From contig CAJXVZ010000031.1 in the NCBI GenBank assembly GCA_913062845.1, positions 1 through 35,482 on the forward strand: a DNA stretch of 35,482 nt, written 5' to 3'. Of the stretch, positions 16,926 to 25,189 are shown piece by piece. The notes under the pieces were generated by a model that searched no databases, was not told the origin of the DNA, and saw only the letters and a program-made list of their open reading frames with translations. The first letter of the stretch is position 1; the number at the start of each line of letters is the position of its first letter. This DNA comes from an uncultured Psychroflexus sp. GTDB lineage: Bacteria; Bacteroidota; Bacteroidia; Flavobacteriales; Flavobacteriaceae. A program made the translations under genes and the position numbers.

Positions 16926-17864
16926 ATGTTAAACAGAAAGCTAGCCATTATAATAGTAAATTACAATTGTGCAACAGACACAGTAGAGTGTCTTAATTCA
17001 CTATATAAAGTAAATTTAGAACAGGCTTATTTTACTATAGTTGATAATAACTCTAGCGACAATTCGGTAGAACTGCTAACTGATCATATTGAAAAAAAAT
17101 GTAGATCCGGTAAAATACATGATTCCAATTCTATTATTGATCTTAAAAGTAAAGATGATACCTTTTCAAAAATCAATTTTATAAAATCTGATAAAAATTT
17201 AGGCTTTGCTGGCGGCAATAATTTAGCCTTGGATTTTCTTTTGACCAGTGGGTATTTCAGTACAAAAGATCATATTCTCCTTTTGAACCCGGATACTATT
17301 GTTACGAAAAATACACTTAGATCATTCCTAGAAATAAAAAACAACTCTTTTATCGCATCATGCACGATAAAAAGTTATCAGCATCCCAAAACGATTCTTT
17401 CATATGGCGGATATAAAATAAATAAATTTTTTGGTTTAATACGACCCTCCGGAAAAACCGAAGAACCTGATTATGTCTACGGAGGTGCATTGGCTACAAA
17501 CTTTCATACCATTAATAAACTAGGAAGGCTTCCATCCGAATATTTCTTGTACTGGGAAGAGACAGATTTTTGTACTAAAGCAAAAAAAACAGGAATACCT
17601 CTATTGCTAATAAACAATACTTTTATTCTCGATAAAGTTGGACAATCAACAGGGCGAGGAAAATTGGCTAATTATTATTTTGTCAGGAACAGTTTTTTGT
17701 TTTTTAAAAAATACTATCCAAGATCTGTTTTTACACTTTTTATTACAAATACACTTAGGATATTTCATAAATTAGTAAAAGGTGATTATGAATCCGCTAA
17801 AGGAATGTTTCTGGGAATAACTGACTATTTAAAATCAAATTATGGCTATAAAGATTTTAGTTGA
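16926..17864 (+). CDS. Family 2 glycosyltransferase, WbbL-like
   Basis: 312 residues. GT-A fold motifs in order: AIIIVNYNCATDTVECL near the N terminus, VDNNSSDNSVELL, NLGFAGGNNLALDF (the stretch typical of WbbL/rhamnosyltransferase-type enzymes), the metal-binding LLLNPDTIV, then GGALA and the catalytic-region YWEETDFCTKAKKTG. Such enzymes add one sugar to a lipid-linked intermediate in the cytoplasm; rhamnose is common in the subfamily but not proven here. It is on the opposite strand from the surrounding polysaccharide genes, and its last 23 bases overlap the start of the next glycosyltransferase, so the pair is co-translated. Confidence 0.92.
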   Translation: MLNRKLAIIIVNYNCATDTVECLNSLYKVNLEQAYFTIVDNNSSDNSVELLTDHIEKKCRSGKIHDSNSIIDLKSKDDTFSKINFIKSDKNLGFAGGNNLALDFLLTSGYFSTKDHILLLNPDTIVTKNTLRSFLEIKNNSFIASCTIKSYQHPKTILSYGGYKINKFFGLIRPSGKTEEPDYVYGGALATNFHTINKLGRLPSEYFLYWEETDFCTKAKKTGIPLLLINNTFILDKVGQSTGRGKLANYYFVRNSFLFFKKYYPRSVFTLFITNTLRIFHKLVKGDYESAKGMFLGITDYLKSNYGYKDFS

Positions 17865-18972
17865 CGCACATGTATTTGATGGGCTTCATCAAGGATCCAG
17901 AACATACCTTAAAGGCCTTTACTCTGATTTTAAAGATGAAAGGTTTGAAGTTTTTTTTGCTGCAAATGATATTAATAATCTTAAAAAAGAATTTCCCGGT
18001 TTTGAGGAAAAATCCTTCATAAAATTAAATTCTAAAAATAAGTTTATAAGATTGGGCATTGAATTCCCTCGTATTATCAAAAAGTATGGATTTGATTTTG
18101 CACATTTCAATTATATTTTACCACTTTTTCTGAATAAGAAATGTAAATACATAAACACATTACACGATGTGCTCTTCCTTGATTTTCCTCATTATTTCTC
18201 ATGGATGTATAGGGTCAAAAACAAATTACTATTTAAAAATTCCGCAAGACGAAGTGATATATTACTTACCGTTTCAAAATATTCAAAAGAAAAGATAAGC
18301 GCCCATTTTGATATTCCAAAACAAAAAATTGACATTACACCAAATGCAGTAAATAAGATCTTTAATGATGATATTGATAAAAATAAATCTAAAAAAATAG
18401 TTGAAGAAAAGTTTAATCTAACTAAATACATTCTCTTCGTAAGCAGAATAGAGCCAAGGAAAAACCATTTGGCACTTGTGAATGCTTTTTTAAACTTAGA
18501 ATTATATAAAAGAGGTTATACACTTGTTTTTTCTGGAAAAAAAGAGGGCAATCAAAAAGATTTAGAAAACAGAATAGAATTGTTAAAGAGTAAAGATTCT
18601 AATGCATTTCTACATATCTATAACCTGAGTGAAAAAGACGTTGTGCATTTCTACAATGCAGCCGAAATTTGTGTTTTCCCTTCTTACTGTGAAGGCTTTG
18701 GCATTCCGCCATTGGAATCGGCTTCGCTTAGGACGCCAACCATATGTTCTAATCAAACTGCTATGTCTGATTTTGACTTTTTTCAAGAGAAGCACTTTAA
18801 CCCTTATCAAAATGATGAATTAGAGAGAGCCATAGAAGCTGCTTTAAATTCTGAAGAGGAGCATAGAAAATTAAAAATAATTGCTCAAAAAATTAAAGCA
18901 AATTACAGTTGGGATATATCAAGGAAGGTCCTCATCAAAAGACTATTACAGGTCATATTTCCAGATACTTAA
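17842..18972 (+). CDS. Family 4 glycosyltransferase
   Basis: 376 residues with a GT-B fold. The N-terminal acceptor domain begins KILVDAHVFDGLHQGSRTYLKGL and includes the TLHDVLFLDFPHYFSW segment; the C-terminal nucleotide-sugar domain has LFVSRIEPRKNHLAL and the EX7E donor-binding motif in CEGFGIPPLESAS. The mannosyl/rhamnosyl GT4 family often shows these, but the donor is not assignable. Its ATG overlaps the upstream family 2 gene by 23 bases. Its 3' end overlaps the convergent sulfotransferase gene by 27 bases, so transcripts from the two strands would be complementary there. Confidence 0.93.
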   Translation: MAIKILVDAHVFDGLHQGSRTYLKGLYSDFKDERFEVFFAANDINNLKKEFPGFEEKSFIKLNSKNKFIRLGIEFPRIIKKYGFDFAHFNYILPLFLNKKCKYINTLHDVLFLDFPHYFSWMYRVKNKLLFKNSARRSDILLTVSKYSKEKISAHFDIPKQKIDITPNAVNKIFNDDIDKNKSKKIVEEKFNLTKYILFVSRIEPRKNHLALVNAFLNLELYKRGYTLVFSGKKEGNQKDLENRIELLKSKDSNAFLHIYNLSEKDVVHFYNAAEICVFPSYCEGFGIPPLESASLRTPTICSNQTAMSDFDFFQEKHFNPYQNDELERAIEAALNSEEEHRKLKIIAQKIKANYSWDISRKVLIKRLLQVIFPDT

Positions 18973-19833
18973 ATCTGTTTTTAAAAGCTTTTCAGTTTTT
19001 ATAATATCCTCTAAAAAGAAATTTTTACATATATTTTTTTTATCCTGAAATGTTAGTTTTTCTATTTTTCCTTCTTTTAGGTTAAGTCTTTCAATGCCCT
19101 GCATAATCCTAAGCTTCAATTTATCAGATTTAAAAAATTTCCCGCCAAGTTTTTTGATCAAATTATCTTTGTATATAAAATCTCTCACAATATTACTCTT
19201 GGCTGTGGAGGCCTTATTTTTAGTTATATCAAAATTAAAATCTATAGGTTCAATATTTACAAAATTACAAATTTCACAGATGACCTTTTTAGGAGAGCTT
19301 TTATAATCATCATACATTACTATTTTGACTTTATCTCTTTGAAAAACAGAAAACAACTTTGATAATTGTTTATAATACAAGCCACGGCTCACGTAACTGA
19401 AATGGGTTTTTTCAAAATGGTCATTTTGTCTTTTAGGTTCATTCTCAAGGGCTTTAATGAAACCTAAATCCTCATAGCCTCTTCTTTGGGTCATATTGTA
19501 ATGTGAATAAGCTCTTTCTACAGGGTTTCTAAGGATGACTATAATTTTTGCGTCTCCAGAAGCTTTAGCTATTCTTTCCAGGGATTTTTCAAAAAAAATA
19601 TATTCAGGGTCTATTTCTCCATAGGTTAAATTATTGCGGTTTTTTGAAAAGTAATAATTGAAATAATGATCTAAACCCTTGATAAAATTTTGATCGTCAG
19701 AAAAGAAATGAGTCTCTTTGAACTCCGGCAAATTAATATCCGGATGTTGTCTTAAAATTTCATGAAGACTGGTTGTTCCTGCTTTTTGAACACCAACACA
19801 AATGAATGATAATTTTTTAGTTTGTTGTTCCAA
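18946..19833 (-). CDS. PAPS-dependent sulfotransferase, heparan-sulfotransferase-like
   Basis: 295 residues. Motifs seen: the 5'-phosphosulfate loop GVQKAGTTSLHEIL (14-27), KETHFFSDD (39-47) matching the KExxFF segment of heparan sulfate sulfotransferases, the 3'-phosphate site LRNPVERAYSHYNM (101-114), and SRGLYYKQL (149-157). These place it in a different branch from the sulfotransferase at 12393-13223. No signal peptide; cytoplasmic. The start is TTG at 19831-19833: no ATG exists upstream within reach, and the conserved domain begins about ten residues in. The TTG lies 17 bases inside the end of the flippase gene, so translation is coupled. It likely sulfates a sugar of the repeat unit before or during export. 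Confidence 0.9.
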   Translation of the reverse strand: MEQQTKKLSFICVGVQKAGTTSLHEILRQHPDINLPEFKETHFFSDDQNFIKGLDHYFNYYFSKNRNNLTYGEIDPEYIFFEKSLERIAKASGDAKIIVILRNPVERAYSHYNMTQRRGYEDLGFIKALENEPKRQNDHFEKTHFSYVSRGLYYKQLSKLFSVFQRDKVKIVMYDDYKSSPKKVICEICNFVNIEPIDFNFDITKNKASTAKSNIVRDFIYKDNLIKKLGGKFFKSDKLKLRIMQGIERLNLKEGKIEKLTFQDKKNICKNFFLEDIIKTEKLLKTDLSIWKYDL

Positions 19834-21124
19834 AAGGTATAAAATAGGTTTGAATATTTTTTTTATTTTTCAAAAAAAGCGCACCTGCGATATTCCAAAA
19901 TATTAAGCTCATTACCGTTGAAGTTGCAGCACCTATTCCTCCGTATAAAGGTGTAAGAATTAAGGTTAAAACAAGGTTTATAACCAGTGCTATAACTATC
20001 AGGGTTTGATATTTTTTTTGTTCTCCAATCATCTGCATGATCACGCCCACAGAACCTGAAAGTGAATTGATCAGCTGGCCTATACATAAAACTAAAAGCA
20101 CGCTGAAACCAGATAAAAAGCCTTCTCCAAACAAATTAAGAAAAAATGTACTGAAAATAATGAGGCAGGCAACAACAGCAAGCGTAATAAAGAAATTCAT
20201 TTTTGTAGAAAATTTGATAAGCTTTAGATATTTATCAGTATCGTTTTCTGCATATAATTTGGCAATTTTAGGGGCAAGAATAGAGTTTATAGCCTGAAGA
20301 CTAAAAACAGATAGGGTTGTTATTTTTACAGCAACATTGTATACGCCAACTTCTCCTTCATCGTAAAAAACGCCCATAATAATTGTATCCATCCAGCTCA
20401 TTAAAACTAAAATGGAACTACTCAACATCATGGGAATAGAGTCCTTAACAAATGCCCATGAGTTTACTTTTGAACTCAGCGAAAGATTCTTCAATATTAA
20501 TATTCCATGGATAATACTTGCCATAGAAATACTAATTATTGAAAATAAATAAGTCTTCAGAACAATCTCAATATCTGTAACATTGAAAAGAACGACAACC
20601 AAAACCAAAATCAAAAATTTTGCAGCCATTGAATAGAATGCATAAGATTTATTCATTTTCCTCGCTCTCATAAGGCCTGAGGATACCTGGGTTAGTGACC
20701 AAAATGGAATGCTAGGCAAAATCCATTTAAAATATAATAACAATTCCGGTTTTGGCTCAATAAACAAGTCATTGACTATAGTATCACTAAATACATAAAA
20801 GACAAATGATAATAAGGAAGATATAATAAATACTTTTATCAAGGATCTGAAATAAATACCTGAATCAGTGATATTCTTGTCCTGAGAAAAATATTTCACC
20901 ATATTTATATCCAGACCCATACAACCAAAAATACTTAAAATGGTAAAAATAGCTGTCGTTTGTGCTAAAAGTCCCCAAACGTCTTTACCAAAGGTGTTGG
21001 TCATATAAACTGAGAAAATAAAGCTCAGCAAGGTACCTATCACCCTTAACACTAAAAAAGAAAAACCCTTTGATAAAACCTCTAAATTATCATCATCAAG
21101 GTACTTTTTTAGAAAATTTAGCAA
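19817..21124 (-). CDS. Polysaccharide flippase, Wzx-like (MOP superfamily)
   Basis: 435 residues with about twelve membrane helices. The opening pattern LSKGFSFLVLRVIGTLLSFIFSVYMTNTFGKDVWGLL is not quoted whole here in function terms but its GKDVWGLL and SVYMTNTFG segments are typical of polysaccharide-transport flippases, as are the later VGVYNVAVKITTL and GLMRARKMNK segments. Members move lipid-linked repeat units to the periplasmic face of the inner membrane. The start is TTG at 21122-21124; there is no ATG upstream of the first helix. It begins 10 bases after the stop codon of the Wzz-like gene and overlaps the downstream sulfotransferase by 17 bases. Confidence 0.92.
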   Translation of the reverse strand: MLNFLKKYLDDDNLEVLSKGFSFLVLRVIGTLLSFIFSVYMTNTFGKDVWGLLAQTTAIFTILSIFGCMGLDINMVKYFSQDKNITDSGIYFRSLIKVFIISSLLSFVFYVFSDTIVNDLFIEPKPELLLYFKWILPSIPFWSLTQVSSGLMRARKMNKSYAFYSMAAKFLILVLVVVLFNVTDIEIVLKTYLFSIISISMASIIHGILILKNLSLSSKVNSWAFVKDSIPMMLSSSILVLMSWMDTIIMGVFYDEGEVGVYNVAVKITTLSVFSLQAINSILAPKIAKLYAENDTDKYLKLIKFSTKMNFFITLAVVACLIIFSTFFLNLFGEGFLSGFSVLLVLCIGQLINSLSGSVGVIMQMIGEQKKYQTLIVIALVINLVLTLILTPLYGGIGAATSTVMSLIFWNIAGALFLKNKKNIQTYFIPFGTTN

Positions 21125-21134
21125 ATGAAATAAA

Positions 21135-22118
21135 TTAAAAAGTTAGTCCTCTAATTTTTTTGGATAGATAGAAAATTAAAACTATAAAACTATAAAACAA
21201 CAAAAAAATTAAAGGTAAGAGCTTTACCTTACTTTTGTTGAAAAGGCTGCCATTATCTATAATCTTGTTGTTGACATCCAAAACGTTAACTGTTTCTTTT
21301 TGCTTTATTAAACTTTGATTTATAGCCTTTTGGTTTGTTATCAGCTCGCTTTTCATTCTTAAAAGATCATTCAGACCTGAATTATCGTTAAAGCTGAGTT
21401 GATTATCTTCAATTTGAATTGCACTTTGATTTCTGGAATAACTTATTATAGAATCTATTTGTGATATCATACCTTCATTTTTCTCTAATTGCTTTTTTAG
21501 ATTTTCCAGAGACATTTCCTTAATTGATTTAAAATAATTGTTGTTATTTAGATAATCAATGAGGTCACTTGATAATTTTTCATGGTTTTTTTCTCCTTTA
21601 ACCTTTAAAACTATATTGTGAAATTCATAATTTCTGCTATTTATAGGGTCCTGTAAAAACTCCATATCTGCCTCTTCCTCAAACAACAGTTCAAAAAGAT
21701 CCTGATTACTCTGATTGCGTGATACAAAATTATAAATGTCAACTACAGGCAAGACTTCTGCTGAAGCAACAGATTCATATTCTTTACCAAAGACGTCTTT
21801 GAGGAAGACAGTGTCACCAGCTCTTATCTTGTTTTCTATAGATTCTATTTTATTGTAGAGATAATTTGTACTTTCAAAATTTGGTAAGACCAATAATTGG
21901 TTTTTATAGGTTTTTTCAACAGCATTATCCCAGAAATAACCCAAAACAGCGCCAACAATAATTAAACCTAAAAGTATAAATTTCTTTCTCCAGTAAAATT
22001 GAATGACGCTTACTATAGCAACTAATATGCTTTTAAAAAAATTCTGTATAGCCTTAAAAACAGCACTCAAATCTATGTCATCATCAGTTGAAGACGGTCT
22101 GGCGGGTTGTTCACTCAT
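21135..22118 (-). CDS. Wzz-like chain-length determinant protein
   Basis: 327 residues. Two membrane helices flank a periplasmic region: one after the cytoplasmic N terminus (about 48-65, KFILLGLIIVGAVLGYFW) and one near the C terminus (about 300-317, LLPLIFLLFYSFIVLIFYL). The stretch between begins with a short globular part (KNQLLVLPNFESTNYLYNKI) and continues into charged helix, likely coiled coil (about 205-280). This topology is that of Wzz/PCP proteins that set glycan chain length. There is no fused tyrosine kinase and no classic proline-rich second helix. First gene of the wzz-flippase-sulfotransferase unit; ATG start with a likely promoter just upstream. Confidence 0.82.
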   Translation of the reverse strand: MSEQPARPSSTDDDIDLSAVFKAIQNFFKSILVAIVSVIQFYWRKKFILLGLIIVGAVLGYFWDNAVEKTYKNQLLVLPNFESTNYLYNKIESIENKIRAGDTVFLKDVFGKEYESVASAEVLPVVDIYNFVSRNQSNQDLFELLFEEEADMEFLQDPINSRNYEFHNIVLKVKGEKNHEKLSSDLIDYLNNNNYFKSIKEMSLENLKKQLEKNEGMISQIDSIISYSRNQSAIQIEDNQLSFNDNSGLNDLLRMKSELITNQKAINQSLIKQKETVNVLDVNNKIIDNGSLFNKSKVKLLPLIFLLFYSFIVLIFYLSKKIRGLTF

Positions 22119-22144
22119 AATGCTTGGTTTGTTCTCTTAAACGG

Positions 22145-22152
22145 CAAATATA
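22145..22152 (-). promoter_or_regulatory. Putative -7 element for the wzz-flippase-sulfotransferase unit
   Basis: Exact TAnnTTTG match on the minus strand (TATATTTG, 22152-22145), about 27 bases before the ATG. A TTG lies 15 bases further upstream, slightly closer than the usual range. Confidence 0.4.
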
Positions 22153-22201
22153 GACAATTTAGTATCACAATATAGATAACAAGAAATAAGATAAGTTGCG
22201 T

Positions 22202-24103
22202 CTAGTAGGCACGTTTTTTATTGCCCTCGACGAAATTGATAAATGCTTTGTTTACTATTTTACTACCGCCTATGGTAGGATAATCTCCTGTAAAATACCA
22301 GTCGCCCAAATGATCCGGGCAAGCCTTGTGCAGATTGTCAACTGTCTGGTAAATGACCTTTACTTTGGCCTTTATGCTTTCATCGCTCAAAAGTTCAGCA
22401 ATTTTATCTGAAATCTGTGTGTAGGAAAAAGGTTCATAAATAGCCTTTACATAATTATCTACTGCGGTCTTACTAAGTTCATCCTGAGATTTACACTTCT
22501 GGTAAACATCCTGAACTACACTATCGTAAGTTTTCTGTTCTTTATGTAATGCCAGTGCTGCTCTAAAGGCTACAAAATCATCCAGCCTGGCCATATCTAT
22601 GCCATAACAATCCGGATAACGTATCTGAGGCGCAGAAGATACTATTACAATTTGTTTTGGCCCGAGACGATCCAAAATCTTAATGATGCTTTTCTTTAGT
22701 GTTGTACCACGTACAATACTGTCGTCTATTACCACCAGATGGTCTTCTGATTTAACAACACCATAAGTCACATCATAGACATGAGCCACCAAATCGTCTC
22801 TGCTGGAATCTTCAGTTATAAAAGTTCTGAGCTTAGCATCCTTAATGGCTATCTTTTCTGTTCTCAATTTCTGAGACAAAATCTCTTCCAGAGCCTTATC
22901 GGTAAGCTGATCTTTTTCCTTGAGGATTTTAGTATTTTTTTGTCTGTTTAACTCGTCATTTGCAGCTTCAACCATACCATAAAAAGAAGTTTCAGCCGTA
23001 TTTGGGATGTAGGAAAAAACAGAGTTTTTAGTATCATAATCTATAGCCTTTAAGACCTCAGGCATCAAAAGTCTCCCGAGCATTTTACGCTCTTTGTAAA
23101 TATCTGCGTCACTTCCCCTGGAAAAGTATATGCGTTCAAAAGAACAGGCTTTTTTTGGTAAAGGTTTTATAATTTCTTTTTCAATCACCCTTCCATCCCG
23201 TTTTGTGATCAGTGCATTACCCGGCTTTAGTTCAGATACTTTTTCAAGAGGAACATTAAATGCAGTTTGTATTACAGGACGTTCGGAACATACGACCGCA
23301 ATTTCATCATCGTGGTAATAAAAGGCAGGTCGAATACCACTCGGATCCCTTAGAACAAAGGCATCTCCATGTCCTAGAAGTCCGGCCATAACATAACCGC
23401 CATCCCAGTCCTTTGATGACTTCTTTAAAATTTTTGAAATTCTAAGTTGTTCTACAATATGAGGTGATGCCTCCTGCTTGTTAAAGCCTTCTTTTTTCAG
23501 GTTTTTATACAGTTTTCTAACTTCAGAATCCAGAAAGTGACCTATTTTTTCCATCACCGTGATGGTATCAGCTTTTTCTTTTGGGTGCTGACCTAACTTG
23601 ACCAGGTTCTCAAATAACTCACTTACATTGGTCATATTGAAATTACCGGCAAGAATTAGATTTCTGTGCATCCAGTTGTTTTGTCTTAAAAAAGGATGAA
23701 CACTTTCTAAGCTGTTTTTTCCATAAGTTCCGTAACGCACATGTCCGAGCATTAACTCTCCCAAATACGGAAGATTTTGCTTTTGGGCCTCAACATCATC
23801 CTGATATTCTGGATGAAGTTTCATTTCGGTATTTATACGATTATTGATGGTTTCAAAAACATCCTGTATAGGTTGTGGTGCATTAGACCTGTACCTGCTT
23901 ATGTAGCGGTAACCAGGCTTCATGTCTAATTTTATACTTGCAAAACCGGCTCCGTCCTGACCTCGGTTGTGTTGCTTTTCGAGCATCAGGTACATTTTGT
24001 TGATACCATAAAATGCTGTACCATATTTCTCTTTGTAATAGGACAAAGGTTTAAGCAACCTCAATTGTGCAATACCACATTCATGCTTTATCAACTCGCT
24101 CAT
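22202..24103 (-). CDS. PurF-family amidophosphoribosyltransferase, long form
   Basis: 633 residues. PurF makes phosphoribosylamine from PRPP and glutamine, the first step of purine synthesis. The class II glutaminase domain has its nucleophile at Cys9 after a short propeptide (MSELIKHE), plus HNRGQDGAG (45-53), GHVRYGTYG and AGNFN, and DPSGIRP; the phosphoribosyltransferase domain has CSFERIYFSRGSD (320-332) and the PRPP loop VVIDDSIVRGTT (457-468). At over 600 residues it is longer than canonical PurF (about 470-500), with extra helical segments at about 375-430 and a C-terminal extension. It could be the housekeeping enzyme or a paralogue. The PfkB kinase gene ends 31 bases upstream on the same strand. 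Confidence 0.88.
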   Translation of the reverse strand: MSELIKHECGIAQLRLLKPLSYYKEKYGTAFYGINKMYLMLEKQHNRGQDGAGFASIKLDMKPGYRYISRYRSNAPQPIQDVFETINNRINTEMKLHPEYQDDVEAQKQNLPYLGELMLGHVRYGTYGKNSLESVHPFLRQNNWMHRNLILAGNFNMTNVSELFENLVKLGQHPKEKADTITVMEKIGHFLDSEVRKLYKNLKKEGFNKQEASPHIVEQLRISKILKKSSKDWDGGYVMAGLLGHGDAFVLRDPSGIRPAFYYHDDEIAVVCSERPVIQTAFNVPLEKVSELKPGNALITKRDGRVIEKEIIKPLPKKACSFERIYFSRGSDADIYKERKMLGRLLMPEVLKAIDYDTKNSVFSYIPNTAETSFYGMVEAANDELNRQKNTKILKEKDQLTDKALEEILSQKLRTEKIAIKDAKLRTFITEDSSRDDLVAHVYDVTYGVVKSEDHLVVIDDSIVRGTTLKKSIIKILDRLGPKQIVIVSSAPQIRYPDCYGIDMARLDDFVAFRAALALHKEQKTYDSVVQDVYQKCKSQDELSKTAVDNYVKAIYEPFSYTQISDKIAELLSDESIKAKVKVIYQTVDNLHKACPDHLGDWYFTGDYPTIGGSKIVNKAFINFVEGNKKRAY

Positions 24104-24134
24104 AAGCTAAAGATTTAGTTTAAAAATTTTTAAA

Positions 24135-25061
24135 CTAAGTTAGATTTATTTCAAACTGGGTTAAATTTTCAAAATGCTCAAGTCGCCTTTTGATCTCATC
24201 TTCTGTAAGCTGCAACATTTTTTCAGTACCAAATTTCTCAACACAAAAAGAAGCAAGATTTGAACCATGTATGATGGCACTTTTCATATTCTTAAAAGAA
24301 ATGTCTTTGGTTTGAGCTAAATAACCTGAAAATCCTCCTGCAAAGGTGTCGCCGGCACCGGTTGGGTCAAAAATGTCCTCTAAAGGTAAAGCAGGTGCAA
24401 AAAACATTTCATCATTATAAAACAATAAAGCGCCATGCTCTCCTTTCTTTATCACAACATAATCCGGTCCCATATCTCTGATCTTTCTGGCTGCTTTTAC
24501 CAGGGAATATTCTCCTGACAGCTGTCTGGCCTCTTCATCGTTGATGGTGATAACATCTACTTTTGCAATAGTCTTATGAAGCAATTCCAATGTTGTGTCC
24601 ATCCAGAAATTCATAGTATCCAAAATGATCAGCTTTGGGTTATTGACCTGATCAATGACACTCATTTGAACTGCCGGATGAAGGTTACCGAGCATAACAA
24701 TATCCGCATTTTTGTAATTTTCCGGAACAACCGGGTCAAAATTTTCCAAAACATTCAATTGTGTGTCTAAGGTATCTCTTGTATTCATATCATTATGATA
24801 TTTTCCACTCCAAAAGAAGCTTTTGCCACCTTCAACAATCTTTAGACCCTCAATATTGATGTCTCTGTCTTTGAAGATATTTATATATTCATCCGGAAAA
24901 TCTTCACCAACCACAGAAACAATTCCTATGTCTACACCTTCAAAATTGGAAGCTGAAAGACCTATATAAGTGGCTGCACCACCTAGAATTTTATCCGTTT
25001 TACCAAATGGGGTTTCTATCTTGTCAAAAGCTACAGTTCCGACACACAATAATTGACTCAT
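24135..25061 (-). CDS. PfkB family carbohydrate/nucleoside kinase
   Basis: 308 residues of the ribokinase fold. Seen: the N-terminal substrate site with GGAATYIGLSASNFEGVDIG, the gly-rich VVGEDFP, a nucleotide-binding INDEEARQLSG segment, and the C-terminal signature DPTGAGDTFAGGF (232-244) with the catalytic base Asp238 in GAGD. The exact substrate (ribose, adenosine, fructose or other) cannot be read from these motifs. It is transcribed ahead of the PurF-family gene with a 31-base gap, which points to nucleotide or pentose metabolism. ATG start only about 14 bases after an exact -7 promoter element, so the mRNA leader is very short. Confidence 0.9.
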   Translation of the reverse strand: MSQLLCVGTVAFDKIETPFGKTDKILGGAATYIGLSASNFEGVDIGIVSVVGEDFPDEYINIFKDRDINIEGLKIVEGGKSFFWSGKYHNDMNTRDTLDTQLNVLENFDPVVPENYKNADIVMLGNLHPAVQMSVIDQVNNPKLIILDTMNFWMDTTLELLHKTIAKVDVITINDEEARQLSGEYSLVKAARKIRDMGPDYVVIKKGEHGALLFYNDEMFFAPALPLEDIFDPTGAGDTFAGGFSGYLAQTKDISFKNMKSAIIHGSNLASFCVEKFGTEKMLQLTEDEIKRRLEHFENLTQFEINLT

Positions 25062-25074
25062 AAATATTTTTTTG

Positions 25075-25082
25075 CAAAAGTA
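25075..25082 (-). promoter_or_regulatory. Putative -7 element for the PfkB-PurF operon
   Basis: Exact TAnnTTTG match on the minus strand (TACTTTTG followed by CA, a common Bacteroidota form), 13 bases before the ATG at 25061. This predicts a leader of only a few bases. No TTG stands at the usual distance. Confidence 0.45.
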
Positions 25083-25189
25083 AGGGATTTTTTTTCATTA
25101 ATAAACTCATTGTTAATAATGATGAAAATCAACTAATCATGCAATTCGACGTCATTCAGGTTATAAAAAAAAAGATAGTCAGGCCGTCT

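Noticed and set aside
8042-22118. Glycan locus as a transposon or integrated element
   Set aside because: No transposase, integrase, tRNA end or flanking repeat was seen; gene content alone does not show an element boundary.
25150-25189. Possible terminator downstream of the amidohydrolase
   Set aside because: A T-run is present on the minus strand, but the stem before it is only about five base pairs (AAAGA/TCTTT) and unconvincing.
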